DNA of 64,000 nt from an uncultured Paracoccaceae bacterium (GCA_947503765.1 CANNFA010000001.1:496001-560000), one strand, 5' to 3'; shown: positions 33,742 through 44,681, counted from the stretch's first letter. A program made the numbers and translations. Notes: generated from the sequence alone by a model not told the origin.

Positions 33742-34329
33742 ATGTCCTGGACCGACGAACGCGTTGAACTGCTGAAAAAGATGTGGACCGATGGCCAGAG
33801 CGCCAGCCAGATCGCCAAGGAACTGGGCGGGGTGACCCGCAACGCGGTGATCGGCAAGGTGCACCGGCTGGGCCTGTCGAACCGGGCCGGCGCCGCCCCG
33901 GCCGCCGCCGCAAGCCCGGGCAACGGTGCCGCCGCCCCGGCAGCGGCAAAGCCGGAGACCGCCAAGCCGCAGCCGAAACCGGCAGAGGCCGAACAGGCCG
34001 CCAGGCCGGAACCGGTGGCTGCCGCCCCTGCCCCGGCCCCCGCGGCGCGCAAGCAGATCATCCCGGCGGGGCAGCCGCTGCCGCCGCAACCCTCGGCGAA
34101 CGAGATCAGCCCCGAGGCGCTGGCAACCGTGCGCGAGGTCGAAAAGAAAGCGAAGCGGATCGGCTTGATGGACCTGACCGAGCGGACCTGCAAATGGCCC
34201 GTGGGCGACCCCGCGACCGAGGATTTCTGGTTCTGCGGCCTGTCCGTGCAGCCCGGCAAACCCTATTGCGAGGCGCATGTGGGCGTGGCGTTCCAGCCGA
34301 TGAGCTCGCGGCGCGACCGCCGCCGCTGA
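33742..34329 (+). CDS. gcrA: GcrA cell cycle regulator
   Basis: The 195-residue protein starts with the GcrA helix-turn-helix (MSWTDERVELLKKMWTDGQS then AKELGGVTRNAVIGKVHRLG). A long alanine/proline-rich linker follows (about 50-115). The C-terminal domain LTERTCKWPVGDP and FWFCGLSVQPGKPYCEAH binds the sigma factor in Caulobacter. GcrA recruits RNA polymerase at promoters methylated by CcrM. ATG follows CAAGGAAGCGAC. Confidence 0.96.
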   Translation: MSWTDERVELLKKMWTDGQSASQIAKELGGVTRNAVIGKVHRLGLSNRAGAAPAAAASPGNGAAAPAAAKPETAKPQPKPAEAEQAARPEPVAAAPAPAPAARKQIIPAGQPLPPQPSANEISPEALATVREVEKKAKRIGLMDLTERTCKWPVGDPATEDFWFCGLSVQPGKPYCEAHVGVAFQPMSSRRDRRR

Positions 34330-34361
34330 CGCGGCAGGCGGCAATCGCTGTCTGAAACCGG

Positions 34362-36347
34362 CTAGCGGTTGCCGCCCAGCAGATCCAGAATGCCCCGCGT
34401 GGCCCGGTCTTCGAGTTCCTCCTTGAGAGTATCCTCAAGCGTGTCGAGGCTTTCGACGTCGACCCCCAGTTCTTCGCTGATCTTCTCGGTCACGGCGGTT
34501 TCGGCCTTGTCCTTCAGCGCGTCGATCTCGTCGCCGAATTCCTGTTTCACCAAGGCTTCAAGGTCCAGCCGGAACCGCGGGTCCGCCCAGGGACCGGACA
34601 CGATCACCGGCACCTTGATGCCCTGATTGTCCGCGCCCTCCATCAGCACCGGCAGCAGCCGGTAGTCGATGTCCTGCGCACCCAGGCCGATACGCCCCGT
34701 GCCCGAGGCGTTGACCAGCGGCGATGTCACGGCAAGGTCGTCATTGCGCAGCACGCCGTTTTCGACCCGGAAGGTCGCGGCGACGCTGTCGAAGATGGTC
34801 TTCTGCCCGGCGCCGACAAAGCCGGGGTCGAGGTTGCGGATCATGCCGGCAAGATCGAAGCCGCGCAGTTCCCCCTGGCCCAGCCGCAGCGCGCCGGTGC
34901 CATCGAGGCTGTTCATCAGCGCGTGCAGGCTGCTGCCCACCCCCAGCAGGTTCAGCGTCATGTCGCCGGTCGCCAGCAGCCGGTCGTAACCGGCCAGTTG
35001 CACCAGCAGCGGATGCAGCGCGACCCCGGCACCGGTCAGGCCGGTGCGCACCGACAGCCCGCCCCGGCTGTTGACCACGAAACTGCCGGAAAAGGCGCCG
35101 TCATAGGCGCGCAACTCGCGGATTTCGGTGACGGCGCGGCCATTGTCGAGCGTGGTCAGAAGGCTGGTGCGGCCAAGGGTGGCAAGCCCGAGGTCAAGGC
35201 TTTCGGCGGCAAAGGAAATCTCGGCATCGACCGCCTGGAGCGCGCTGACGTCGATGGGATCGCGCGGCCATCCGGCGGCGACGGGCGCATCCGCGCCGCC
35301 CCCTGCCCCGTTGCCGCCACCGGCAAGCGATGACAGGTCCAGCGCCCCGGCGGCGATCTGTGCGGTGATGCGCGGACGGGCGCCGGTGGTGGACAGATCG
35401 GCATTGGCGCGGACCGTGTTGCCGTCCAGCCGGATCGTGCCGTCCCGCAGGGTCAGCTCGCCGGCGCCGGTCGCCGTCACCTCGCCCTCGACCGCGGCGG
35501 TCCGGCCCAGACCCTTCGGCAGGTCCGGTGCGGCCATGCCGAGCAGGGCGAACACGGCGTCCATGTCGGACAGCTCGACCGACAGGGTGCCGCCGGCCGC
35601 CAGAGGGGTCAGCCCGGCGCGGCCGGAAAAGGCCAGGGTCGAGCCGCCGGCGCTGGCCGTCACCTTCGTCGGCACCGCGCCGCTGGTCAGGAAGGTCGCG
35701 ACGCCCTCGACACTGGCGGCCAGGGCGACCGGCTGGCCGTTCATCGCCGCCTCAAGCGACAGATCTGCAACGCCGTCGAAATCGGGCAGACGCAGCACCG
35801 CCTCCAGCCGGTCCAGCACATTGCGCGTTCCCGCGGCCCGGTCGATCACGGTCAGGCGCGCGCCGGTCACCACCGCCTCGTCCAGCGAGAAGACCGGCAC
35901 GCCGCCGCCGGTCTCGGAGGATTGCGCGGCCTCTGCGGCCTGTTCGGTCACCGGCTCGGACGCGGCGGACATGTCCCAGTTGACGCGGCCGTCCGCCGCG
36001 GTTTCCAGCACGATCTGCGGCGCGTCCACGCGGACCTTGGTGATCCGTATGTCGCCGCGCACCAGCGCCATGGCGTCGACGCCGATTTCCAGCGCCTCGG
36101 CCGCCAGCAGCGGCCCCTCGTCCGACCAGTCCGCATTGGCGACGCGCACCGGACCGGTGCTGATGCCCAGGACCGGCCAGAAGGACGGGCGGGTCTCGCC
36201 GGTGATGGTCAGGGCCCGCCCGGTGGCAGCCTTGAACCGTTCGGCGGCGATGCCGGCGATCCTGTCCGACGGCATGAACAGCACCGCGCCCAGTGCCAGC
36301 AGCGCCAGCACGACCAGCCCGATGAACACTCCCAGGATCCAGCGCAT
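34362..36347 (-). CDS. AsmA family protein
   Basis: The 661-residue protein has one N-terminal membrane anchor ([20 protein letters not shown]) and a long beta-rich periplasmic region of the AsmA/VPS13-like type. Typical segments are [20 protein letters not shown] near the N-terminus and [20 protein letters not shown] plus [18 protein letters not shown] near the C-terminus. AsmA proteins are thought to bridge the periplasm and move phospholipids to the outer membrane. The ATG at 36347 follows GGGGGAAACGG and includes the anchor. The last 40 residues are acidic and helical. Confidence 0.9.
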   Translation of the reverse strand: MRWILGVFIGLVVLALLALGAVLFMPSDRIAGIAAERFKAATGRALTITGETRPSFWPVLGISTGPVRVANADWSDEGPLLAAEALEIGVDAMALVRGDIRITKVRVDAPQIVLETAADGRVNWDMSAASEPVTEQAAEAAQSSETGGGVPVFSLDEAVVTGARLTVIDRAAGTRNVLDRLEAVLRLPDFDGVADLSLEAAMNGQPVALAASVEGVATFLTSGAVPTKVTASAGGSTLAFSGRAGLTPLAAGGTLSVELSDMDAVFALLGMAAPDLPKGLGRTAAVEGEVTATGAGELTLRDGTIRLDGNTVRANADLSTTGARPRITAQIAAGALDLSSLAGGGNGAGGGADAPVAAGWPRDPIDVSALQAVDAEISFAAESLDLGLATLGRTSLLTTLDNGRAVTEIRELRAYDGAFSGSFVVNSRGGLSVRTGLTGAGVALHPLLVQLAGYDRLLATGDMTLNLLGVGSSLHALMNSLDGTGALRLGQGELRGFDLAGMIRNLDPGFVGAGQKTIFDSVAATFRVENGVLRNDDLAVTSPLVNASGTGRIGLGAQDIDYRLLPVLMEGADNQGIKVPVIVSGPWADPRFRLDLEALVKQEFGDEIDALKDKAETAVTEKISEELGVDVESLDTLEDTLKEELEDRATRGILDLLGGNR

Positions 36348-36510
36348 TCCGTTTCCCCCGATGCCGCGGCGCGGCCCGGTGCCGCCTGCCTGTCCGTGCC
36401 ACGATAGAACAGGTTGCGGCGGATGGGAATCGCCCTGCGCGCATTCGCGTCCCGGTGGCCGCATTGGCCCCTTTTCCGGTCACGGGTTTGGCCCTATACC
36501 CTTGCGGATC

Positions 36511-37869
36511 ATGCCACAAAATCCGCCCGACCTGCGCCCCGATCTCGCCCGCGCCCGCGTTGCCGAAACCCGCCGCGACGGCCAGCCGACGATCGGCATG
36601 GTGTCGCTTGGCTGCCCCAAGGCGCTGGTCGACAGCGAGCGAATCCTGACGCGGCTTCGGGCCGAAGGCTATGGCATCTCGCCCGATTACGCGGGGGCGG
36701 ATGCGGTGATCGTGAATACCTGCGGGTTTCTCGACAGCGCCAAGGCCGAAAGCCTGGATGCCATCGGCGAGGCGCTGGCGGAAAACGGACGGGTGATCGT
36801 CACCGGCTGTCTCGGGGCGGATCCGGGCTATGTCACCGCCGCGCATCCCAAGGTTCTGTCGGTCACCGGCCCGCATCAATACGAGCAGGTGCTGGACGCG
36901 GTGCACGGCGCGGTGCCGGCCAGCCCCGATCCGTTCGTCGACCTGCTGCCCGCCTCGGCGGTGTCGCTGACGCCGCGCCATTACAGCTATCTGAAGATTT
37001 CCGAGGGCTGCAACCACGCCTGCCGGTTCTGCATCATCCCCGACATGCGCGGCCGGCTTGCGTCGCGTCCGCAAGCGGCCGTGATGCGCGAGGCGGAGCG
37101 GCTGGTGGCGGCCGGCGTGAAGGAATTGCTGGTCATCAGCCAGGATACCTCGGCCTATGGCACCGACTGGAAGGGGCGCGAGGACAAGGCGCCGATCCTG
37201 CCGCTGGTGCGCGATCTGGGCAGCCTTGGTGCCTGGGTGCGGCTGCATTACGTGTATCCCTATCCGCATGTGCGGCAACTGATCCCGCTGATGGCGGAAG
37301 GTGCGGTGCTGCCCTATCTCGACATTCCGTTCCAGCATGCCCACCCGGACACGCTCAAGCGCATGGCGCGGCCTGCCGCCGCCGCGCGGACGCTGGACGA
37401 GATCGCCGCCTGGCGGGCCGATTGCCCGGATCTCGCGCTGCGCTCGACCTTCATCGTCGGCTATCCGGGCGAGACCGAGGCAGAATTCCAGACCCTGCTG
37501 GACTGGCTGGACGAGGCGCAGCTCGATCGGGTCGGATGCTTCAAGTACGAGAACGTGGCAGGCGCGCGGTCGAACGCCCTGCCCGATCATGTGCCAGAAG
37601 AGGTCAAGCAGGATCGCTGGGACCGCTTCATGGCAAGGGCGCAGGGGATTTCAGAGGCACGGCTGGCGGCCAAGGTCGGGCGGCGGATGCAGGTGATCGT
37701 GGACGAGGTGGCCGCCGACACCGCCACCTGCCGCACGATGCACGACGCGCCCGAGATCGACGGCAACCTGTTCCTCGACGCGGGATACGAGGGGCTGTCG
37801 CCCGGCGATATCGTCACCGCCCTGGTGGACGAGGCCGGAGAGTACGACCTGTGGGGAAAGCTGGTCTAG
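36511..37869 (+). CDS. rimO: Ribosomal protein S12 methylthiotransferase RimO
   Basis: The 452-residue radical SAM enzyme adds a methylthio group to the conserved aspartate of ribosomal protein S12. The UPF0004 domain has its three cluster cysteines in [15 protein letters not shown] and TGCLGAD. The radical SAM cluster is [10 protein letters not shown]-terminal TRAM domain follows (about 375-450). The start [20 protein letters not shown] is chosen over a much longer frame. Its TAG stop (37867-37869) lies at the left end of a family B repeat. Confidence 0.96.
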   Translation: MPQNPPDLRPDLARARVAETRRDGQPTIGMVSLGCPKALVDSERILTRLRAEGYGISPDYAGADAVIVNTCGFLDSAKAESLDAIGEALAENGRVIVTGCLGADPGYVTAAHPKVLSVTGPHQYEQVLDAVHGAVPASPDPFVDLLPASAVSLTPRHYSYLKISEGCNHACRFCIIPDMRGRLASRPQAAVMREAERLVAAGVKELLVISQDTSAYGTDWKGREDKAPILPLVRDLGSLGAWVRLHYVYPYPHVRQLIPLMAEGAVLPYLDIPFQHAHPDTLKRMARPAAAARTLDEIAAWRADCPDLALRSTFIVGYPGETEAEFQTLLDWLDEAQLDRVGCFKYENVAGARSNALPDHVPEEVKQDRWDRFMARAQGISEARLAAKVGRRMQVIVDEVAADTATCRTMHDAPEIDGNLFLDAGYEGLSPGDIVTALVDEAGEYDLWGKLV

Positions 37870-37983
37870 AGCACGTCCCGTTCAATCGAATTCAGCCGCC
37901 GGGGCGAACGCGCCCTTCTTCGAAAGCGCTGCCTCGCCCCGGCGGCTGACGACTTGAATCCGAATGGCCGCGACACGCCCTAG
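37867..37983. repeat. Family B palindromic element, copy 2, supplies the rimO stop
   Basis: The element runs from TAGAGCACGTCCCG to CGACACGCCCTAG, with CTAG at both edges. The ends are imperfect inverted repeats, and the centre has a perfect 15-base-pair stem, CAGCCGCCGGGGCGA (37893-37907) and TCGCCCCGGCGGCTG (37934-37948). It shares TCGAATTCA and AAGCGCTGCCTCG with the copy at 31044. The first three bases are the stop codon of rimO. It lies in the convergent rimO/adk gap, where it could also end transcription. Confidence 0.75.
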
Positions 37984-38010
37984 CTGGCCGGGTCCGGCGC
38001 GGGCCGGGCG

Positions 38011-38042
38011 TGCGGGATTTGCGTATTTGGAACGAGAGGAAG
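38011..38042 (+). repeat. Family C intergenic motif, degenerate copy 4
   Basis: GCGGGATTTGCGTATTTGG then AACGAGAGGAAG resembles the other copies, with the same TATTT core and purine-rich tail. It is in the convergent gap between rimO and adk. It is the weakest member. Confidence 0.45.
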
Positions 38043-38092
38043 CCAGCAGCGCGCCCCGGCGCCGCCATTGCCCGGACGGACCGGCGGCGCGG

Positions 38093-38737
38093 TCAGTCCA
38101 GCGCCTCGGCGATGCGCGCGCGGACCTCGTCGATCTCGCCCAGCCCGGCAACCGTCACAAGATCGCCCTTGGCATGGTAATAGCCGATCAGCGGCGAGGT
38201 CTGCTTGTAATAGGCCATCAGCCGGGTGCGCAGGCTGTCCTCGTTGTCGTCTGCGCGGCGCGTGAACTCGGTGCCGCCGCATTCGGTGCACTTGCCGTCC
38301 TCGGGGATCGGCCGCGAGATGTCGTTGTAGACCTCGCCGCAATTGGCGCAGGTCGAACGGGCGGTGATGCGCGCGACAAGCTCGTCGTCGTCCACCTGCA
38401 TCTCGATCACCGCGTCCAGCGCCTGCCCCTGTTCGGCCAGCAGCGCGCCCAGCGCGTCGGCCTGGGCCAGCGTGCGCGGAAAGCCGTCGAAGATGTAGCC
38501 GCCGGTCGCCTCGCCGCTTTCCAGCCGCTCGCGGATCAGGCCGATCACGATCTCGTCGGTGACAAGCTCTCCGCGGTCCATGACTTCGGCCACGCGGTTG
38601 CCCATCGGGGTGCCGGAGCTGCGTGCGGCGCGCAGCATGTCGCCGGTCGAAAGCTGCACCATGTCGCGCTGTTCCACCAGGATCCGGGCCTGGGTGCCCT
38701 TACCGGCGCCGGGCGGGCCGAGCAGGATGATGTTCAT
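38093..38737 (-). CDS. adk: Adenylate kinase
   Basis: The 214-residue enzyme interconverts ATP, AMP and ADP. The P-loop is GPPGAGKG (7-14), [11 protein letters not shown] is the AMP-side signature, and the LID is the long zinc-binding type with C130, C133, C150 and C153. The ATG at 38737 gives [14 protein letters not shown], the normal start. It follows secY on the same strand, the usual secY-adk order. Confidence 0.97.
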   Translation of the reverse strand: MNIILLGPPGAGKGTQARILVEQRDMVQLSTGDMLRAARSSGTPMGNRVAEVMDRGELVTDEIVIGLIRERLESGEATGGYIFDGFPRTLAQADALGALLAEQGQALDAVIEMQVDDDELVARITARSTCANCGEVYNDISRPIPEDGKCTECGGTEFTRRADDNEDSLRTRLMAYYKQTSPLIGYYHAKGDLVTVAGLGEIDEVRARIAEALD

Positions 38738-38805
38738 CGGTTCTAGTCCCCCATTCGCGGCGCCGGTCATTGCCGCCGGCGCCGTCCGATAGTCCGCAGC
38801 GCCGA

Positions 38806-40167
<1,362 letters not shown>

Positions 40168-40272
40168 GCGCGATCTTTCTTAATGGATGCGCCGCCTCGC
40201 GGGGGTTTTCCCGGGGCGGCGCTTTCGGAAAACTACAGGCATGTAAGCGCGGGTGGCCGCGCTCACAACCTC

Positions 40273-40746
40273 TTATTCGGCCGCTGCCGGGGATTTGACC
40301 GTCAGCGAGCCGCCGGCCTTCTCCACCGCCTCGACGGCCGATTTCGACGCGCCGGTGACCTGCAGATCGACCTTGGCCGAGAAATCGCCCTTGGCGAGAA
40401 CGCGCACGCCGTCCAGCTTGCGCCGCACCAGGCCGCTTTCGACCAGCACATCCTCCGTGACCGGCTTGCCGGGGTCGATCTTCCCGTCCTCGATGAACTT
40501 GGCAAGGATGCCGAGGTTCACCACGGCGAACTGCTTGCGGTTCGGCTTGTTGAAGCCGCGCTTGGGCAGACGCTGATAAAGCGGCATCTGGCCGCCCTCG
40601 AACCCCTTGATCGCCACGCCCGACCGGGACTTCTGGCCCTTGATGCCGCGCCCGCCGGTCTTGCCCATGCCAGAGCCGGGTCCGCGCCCGACGCGCTTGG
40701 CCTTCTTGTTGGCACCGGGATTGTCCCGAAGATCGTTCAATCTCAT
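40273..40746 (-). CDS. rplO: 50S ribosomal protein L15
   Basis: The 157-residue protein begins [20 protein letters not shown] and has the glycine/arginine-rich stretch [20 protein letters not shown], the signature of L15. The C-terminal [20 protein letters not shown] is also typical. The genes normally upstream of it (rpsE, rpmD) are absent; tRNA-Tyr and rlmB lie there instead. The start at 40746 follows AAGGAGAAGCGAC. Confidence 0.96.
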   Translation of the reverse strand: MRLNDLRDNPGANKKAKRVGRGPGSGMGKTGGRGIKGQKSRSGVAIKGFEGGQMPLYQRLPKRGFNKPNRKQFAVVNLGILAKFIEDGKIDPGKPVTEDVLVESGLVRRKLDGVRVLAKGDFSAKVDLQVTGASKSAVEAVEKAGGSLTVKSPAAAE

Positions 40747-40981
40747 GTCGCTTCTCCTTGCCGGATGCGGCCTCCAGCGACGGAAGCGGCCGACCACGGC
40801 ATTGCATTGTGTCGGATTCGGTCTTGGTTGCATGTCCCATGCGGGACCACCGGGGGCGTATAGCGGGGAAAGCGGGGGCGTTCAAGAGGGCGCCCGGCCG
40901 ACCCGCACCGATGCGGCCACCGCGCCGGAATGGGCCGCAAGGGGGCGGCAATCGGGCCGCGATACAACATGTTCGGGAAAA

Positions 40982-41065
40982 TGGTGGGCGACCCTGGAAT
41001 CGAACCAGGCATGGGTCTCCCCGGCGGAGTTACAGTCCGCTGCCGCACCTTGCAGCTCGTCGCCC
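40982..41065 (-). tRNA. tRNA-Tyr (anticodon GTA)
   Basis: The 84-nucleotide gene has acceptor arms GGGCGAC and GTCGCCC, a long variable arm, T-loop GGTTCGATTCC and encoded CCA (40982-40984). The anticodon loop CTGTAAC gives GTA, reading TAC/TAT tyrosine codons. Confidence 0.96.
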
Positions 41066-41154
41066 GACGCGATGGGTGATTAGCCGTGGCGTCCGGCCCC
41101 GTCAACCGTTATTTCCCCGGTAAAACCTTTCCGGACGCCGCGAGGATCCCGCAG

Positions 41155-41961
41155 ATGAAGAAACCCAAATGGGTGGTCGAGAAAGAGCGCGCCCGCCGCA
41201 CCGCCGCCGCCGAGACCGTGTGGCTGTTCGGGTTGCACGCGGTGCGCGACGCGCTGACCAACCCGGCGCGCGAAAAACTGCGGCTGGTCGTCACGCGCAA
41301 TGCCGCCGACCGGCTGACAGAGGCGATCGCTTCCGGCGGGCTGGAGCCGGAGCTCGCCGATGCGCGCAAGTTTCCCGCCCCGCTCGACCCCGGCTCGGTC
41401 CATCAGGGAGCGGCGCTGGAAGTGCGGGCGCTGGACTGGGGCAAGCTCGAAGAGGTCTGCGCACCGGGCGCGCAATCCATGCCGCTTGTGGTGCTGCTCG
41501 ACCGGGTCACCGATCCGCAAAATGTCGGCGCGATCCTGCGCTCGGCCGAGGTGTTCGGCGCCCGCGCCGTGATCGCCCCTGTCCGCCATTCCGCCCCGGA
41601 AACCGGCGCGCTGGCCAAATCCGCCTCGGGCGCGCTGGAACGGCAGCCCTATCTGCGCGTCGCAAACCTGTCGCGAGCGATGACCGCGCTTCAGGATATG
41701 GGCTACCTGCTGGTGGGCCTCGCCGGAGAAGCGGAGCATGGCCTCGAGACGGCGCTGGACGTGCCCCCCGGCCCGGTCGGGCTTGTGCTCGGGGCCGAGG
41801 GGCCGGGCCTGCGCGACAAGACCCGCAGCACCTGCGACCGGCTGGCGCGGATCGGGGCGGCGGGCGGGTTCGGCTCGCTCAACGTGTCGAATGCGGCGGC
41901 GGTGGCGCTTTACGCGGCGAATTTGCGCGCCGGAGAGTTGCGCGGAACATCGCCGGGGTGA
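41155..41961 (+). CDS. rlmB: 23S rRNA (guanosine-2'-O-) methyltransferase RlmB / TrmH family
   Basis: The 268-residue SPOUT methyltransferase has an N-terminal substrate-binding domain (VWLFGLHAVRDALTNP) and the knotted catalytic domain. Motif 1 is TDPQNVGAILRSAEVFGA, motif 2 LVLGAEGPGLR, motif 3 SLNVSNAAAVALY. RlmB methylates G2251 of 23S rRNA in E. coli. GAGGATCCCGCAG precedes the ATG. It is divergent from tRNA-Tyr. Confidence 0.92.
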   Translation: MKKPKWVVEKERARRTAAAETVWLFGLHAVRDALTNPAREKLRLVVTRNAADRLTEAIASGGLEPELADARKFPAPLDPGSVHQGAALEVRALDWGKLEEVCAPGAQSMPLVVLLDRVTDPQNVGAILRSAEVFGARAVIAPVRHSAPETGALAKSASGALERQPYLRVANLSRAMTALQDMGYLLVGLAGEAEHGLETALDVPPGPVGLVLGAEGPGLRDKTRSTCDRLARIGAAGGFGSLNVSNAAAVALYAANLRAGELRGTSPG

Positions 41962-42118
41962 TTCTTTTTTCGGCGATAGTGGCGTCAAAAGCACGATTTT
42001 TCCGGGGCCGCGGCCGGATTTTTCACCGTTTTCCGGGCCGGGTGCGCAGAAATCCAAAAGATTCGCTGTCGGCACGCCACCAGCAAAAGGCATAGCAAGA
42101 TACTGATTGGAAAGGGTA

Positions 42119-42143
42119 AAAATGCAGCCAAGCCCTGCATTTT
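42119..42143. promoter_or_regulatory. AT-rich palindrome upstream of the 42.2 kb promoter
   Basis: AAAATGCAG and CTGCATTTT form a perfect nine-base dyad around CCAAGCC. It lies 158 bases after rlmB and 19 bases before the promoter at 42162. It could be a regulator site or, with its T-tract, a terminator for readthrough from rlmB. The rest of 41962-42118 is AT-rich for this genome and shows no frame. Confidence 0.5.
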
Positions 42144-42161
42144 CGGAAAATTCTGACGGAA

Positions 42162-42191
42162 TTGTCACGACGATATGACGTGACCTTTAAA
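42162..42191 (+). promoter_or_regulatory. Promoter with an overlapping dyad
   Basis: TTGTCA (42162-42167) and CTTTAA (42185-42190) are separated by 17 bases, a good housekeeping-type promoter. GTCACG (42164-42169) and CGTGAC (42179-42184) are a perfect inverted repeat filling the space between the two boxes, so a bound regulator would exclude polymerase. Transcription would begin near 42197. Confidence 0.6.
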
Positions 42192-42196
42192 AGCAC

Positions 42197-42309
42197 AAAT
42201 GCTTACCTATCTATTGCATGAGAGTGGGAACGGAACACCCATATCTCATTTCACTGTCCCTCGTTCCGTGACTTGCGCCCGGCCTTTTCAGGTTCGGGCG
42301 CTTTTTTTC
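42197..42309 (+). ncRNA. Predicted small RNA or 5' leader with intrinsic terminator
   Basis: A transcript from the promoter at 42162 would run about 110 bases to a strong intrinsic terminator at 42277-42308. Inside it, CGGAAC and GTTCCG can pair. A 17-residue frame (MRVGTEHPYLISLSLVP) starts at 42219 but lacks a clear ribosome site. The CoA-binding gene begins 26 bases after the terminator, so this may be an attenuated leader and not an independent RNA. No known riboswitch class was recognised. Confidence 0.5.
42277..42308 (+). terminator. Intrinsic terminator
   Basis: GCGCCCG and CGGGCGC form the stem (with CC/GG extension possible) around CCTTTTCAGGTT, followed by TTTTTTT at 42302-42308. 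It is the clearest rho-independent terminator in the window. Confidence 0.85.
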
Positions 42310-42334
42310 GGCGAAAGCGGTGGTAAACAGCGCC

Positions 42335-42763
42335 ATGACCCATTCCGACGATTTCCTGAAGGACATCCTGACACGCACCCGCGTGATCGCCTGTATCGGC
42401 ATATCGCCCAAGCCCGCGCGGCCAAGCCACTATGTCTCCGAGTTCCTGATCGGCAAGGGGATGCGCGTGATCCCCGTCAACCCGGTCCATGCCGGCAAGA
42501 CCATCCTTGGCGAGCGCGTGCTGCCCGACCTCGCGGCGATCCCGGCCGATGCGAAGGTGGACATGGTCGACATCTTTCGCCGGTCGGAATTCGTGCCGGA
42601 CATCGTGGAGGACGCGCTGGAGCATCTGCCGGATCTGCGGACGATCTGGATGCAGATCGGCATCGAACATCCCACCGCCGCCGCCCGGGCAGAGGCGCGC
42701 GGCATCGACGTGGTTCAGAATCGCTGCCCCAAGGTCGAGTATCCGCGCCTGTTCGGAGCGTAG
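42335..42763 (+). CDS. CoA-binding domain protein (YccU-like)
   Basis: The 142-residue protein has a CoA-binding Rossmann fold of the YccU type: RVIACIGISPKPARPSHYVS, FLIGKGMRVIPVNP, KVDMVDIFRRSEFVPDIVED, LRTIWMQIGIEHP and VVQNRCPKVEYPRL. The conserved cysteine in NRCP is present. Exact function is unknown; homologues often sit beside O-acetylhomoserine sulfhydrylase genes, which are not seen here. The ATG at 42335 is chosen; a GTG at 42320 is possible. The terminator-containing leader just upstream suggests regulated readthrough. Confidence 0.88.
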   Translation: MTHSDDFLKDILTRTRVIACIGISPKPARPSHYVSEFLIGKGMRVIPVNPVHAGKTILGERVLPDLAAIPADAKVDMVDIFRRSEFVPDIVEDALEHLPDLRTIWMQIGIEHPTAAARAEARGIDVVQNRCPKVEYPRLFGA

Positions 42764-42790
42764 CGCAGCGCAAGCCGCGGAGCCTGACCG

Positions 42791-43705
42791 CTACGGCGCA
42801 TCGGCCTTCTGGGCGCGCGGCAGTATCGCGCCCTTGACCCCGACCACCCGCGCGGCCAGCGCGTGGCCTTCGCCAAGCGCCGCCGCCTGGTCCGCGCCGC
42901 TCAGCCGCGCGCCCAGGTAACCGCCGTTGAAGCTGTCTCCGGCGGCGGTCGTGTCGATCACGCGCGGCGCCGGGGCATAGTCCTGCGCCACCGAGGCACC
43001 CAACGAGACCGGCCCGCCGGCGCCCTGTTTCAACGCGCCATCCCGCACGCCGCTGCCACGCAGCCGGGCCATCACGGCGGCGGTATCCGCATCGCCGCAA
43101 AGCGCCATCTCGTCGTCGGCCGAGGGCAGCGCGAAATCGCAGATCCGCCACATTCGGCCGATCGCCCCGCGGGCGGTGTCCGCATCGGGCCACAGGATCG
43201 GGCGGTAGTTCGAATCGAACGCGACCCGGCCACCATCCCGCCGGAACACCCCCAGGAAATCATACAGATCCTGCCGTGTCCGTTCGGGAAGGATCGCCAG
43301 CGTGATCCCGGACAGGTAGATGACATCGTAGCTGCGCAGCACCGACAGATCGGCGCCCTTGCCGGTTTCGAACATCCGGCGCGCCGCCGACATCTCTCGC
43401 CAATAGGTGAAGGACCGCTCGCCGGCTGCGTCGGTGGTGATCGCGTAAAGGCCCGGCCGCCGCTCTGCGTCCGTTTCCACCGCGCCGGTGCCCACACCCT
43501 CGGCGGCGACGAAATCCCGCATCCGGGTGGAGAATTCGTCGCGCCCCAGCCGTGTGACGAAGTCCACGTCCAGGGCCGGCGCCGACCGCTTAAGGTAGAT
43601 CGCGGTGTTCAGCACGTCGCCGGCGAAACCGACCCGGGCGCGATCCGGCGCGGCGAAATCGACCGACAGTTCGACCATCGCCTCGCCGATACAGGCAACG
43701 CGCAT
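42791..43705 (-). CDS. kdgK: 2-keto-3-deoxygluconate kinase-like PfkB sugar kinase
   Basis: The 304-residue ribokinase-family enzyme has the N-terminal CIGEAMVELS, the substrate segment GFAGDVLNTAIYLKR and the ATP/anion motif DTTAAGDSFNGGYL with its catalytic aspartate. GERSFTYWREMSAARRMF matches KDG kinases, which phosphorylate 2-keto-3-deoxy-gluconate. The start overlaps the stop of the reductase upstream (ATGA, 43702-43708 region), and the unit is uxaA, reductase, kinase. KDG is what a UxaA-type dehydratase makes from altronate, so the assignment fits the context. Confidence 0.85.
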   Translation of the reverse strand: MRVACIGEAMVELSVDFAAPDRARVGFAGDVLNTAIYLKRSAPALDVDFVTRLGRDEFSTRMRDFVAAEGVGTGAVETDAERRPGLYAITTDAAGERSFTYWREMSAARRMFETGKGADLSVLRSYDVIYLSGITLAILPERTRQDLYDFLGVFRRDGGRVAFDSNYRPILWPDADTARGAIGRMWRICDFALPSADDEMALCGDADTAAVMARLRGSGVRDGALKQGAGGPVSLGASVAQDYAPAPRVIDTTAAGDSFNGGYLGARLSGADQAAALGEGHALAARVVGVKGAILPRAQKADAP

Positions 43706-44592
43706 CAGCCGCGCATCCTTTCGGCAAGGAAATCGACCTGCTCGGGCACCATCGAGTCGCCGCGGCCGGCCGCCTCTGCCTCGCGCAGCGCGGACAGCGC
43801 GCCGACGGCCATCAGGCTGGACGCGCCCGCCTCTTCGACCATGCGGACGTAATAGCCGACATCCTTGAGCGCGTTGCGCACGCTGAATGCCAGCGCGTCG
43901 GGCTTGCCGTCGATGGCCTGCGCCTTGATGAAGTCCATCATGCCCGAATGGTTCGGCCCGGCCGACAGCACGTCGTACAGGCCCTGCCGAGGCACCCCCG
44001 CCATGTCCGCCATCGCGAACGCCTCTGCCATGGCATTGGCGGTCGTCATGGCGAAGAAGTTGTTGATCAGCTTGATCGTGTGCCCGGCGCCCAGCGGGCC
44101 GAGGTGAAAGACGTTCTCGCCCAGATCGTCCAGCACCGGGCGGACCCGGTCGAAGGCCGCCTTGTCGCCCGCGCCCATGATGTTCAGCTTGCCGTCCGTC
44201 GCATGGGCGGGCGTGCGGCCCAGCGGCGCGTCGAGATAGGTACCGCCCGCCTCGGCGACCTCGGCGCCCAGCGCGCGGGTGGAGGCCGGCAGCGAGGTGC
44301 CGAAGTCGATCACCACCGCGCCGGACCGCAGCCCGGCAATCACGCCGTCCGGCCCGCGCATCCGGCTTTCCACCTGCTCGGACGTGCCCATGCACAGCAT
44401 CACGATGTCGCATTCGGCGGCAAGCTCGCGGGCGCTGCCCGCCTCGACCGCACCGCGCGCGACCGCCGCCTCGATATTGGTGCGGGCGCGGTTGCCCAGC
44501 ACCGTCACGCCATGCCCCCGGTCCAGCAGCCGCTGGACCATGGCCGATCCCATCAGCCCCAGCCCGATGAATCCGATCCGCGTCTCGCTCAT
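43705..44592 (-). CDS. Beta-hydroxyacid dehydrogenase (HIBADH/tartronate semialdehyde reductase family)
   Basis: The 295-residue NAD(P)-dependent enzyme has the Rossmann start IGFIGLGLMGSAMVQRLL, the substrate motif YLDAPLGRTPAHATDG and the catalytic lysine in GHTIKLINNFFAMT. It belongs with 3-hydroxyisobutyrate dehydrogenases, GarR/GlxR and 2-hydroxymethylglutarate dehydrogenases. In this sugar-acid setting tartronate semialdehyde or a related C3/C4 compound is likely. The ATG at 44592 follows GAGGAGAGACGGTC. Its stop overlaps the kinase start. Confidence 0.85.
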   Translation of the reverse strand: MSETRIGFIGLGLMGSAMVQRLLDRGHGVTVLGNRARTNIEAAVARGAVEAGSARELAAECDIVMLCMGTSEQVESRMRGPDGVIAGLRSGAVVIDFGTSLPASTRALGAEVAEAGGTYLDAPLGRTPAHATDGKLNIMGAGDKAAFDRVRPVLDDLGENVFHLGPLGAGHTIKLINNFFAMTTANAMAEAFAMADMAGVPRQGLYDVLSAGPNHSGMMDFIKAQAIDGKPDALAFSVRNALKDVGYYVRMVEEAGASSLMAVGALSALREAEAAGRGDSMVPEQVDFLAERMRG

Positions 44593-44681
44593 GACCGTCT
44601 CTCCTCTATTCACTGCAAACGAAATTCACTGCTAACCAGGCCGCGGGCCGGGGGCATTGCCCGCGGCCCGCCCGGCGCGCG

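Noticed and set aside
42197-42309. SAM or SAH riboswitch before the CoA-binding gene
   Set aside because: The gene family often sits near methionine genes, so a riboswitch was considered, but no conserved core of the SAM-II or SAM/SAH classes was recognisable. It is kept as an unclassified RNA.
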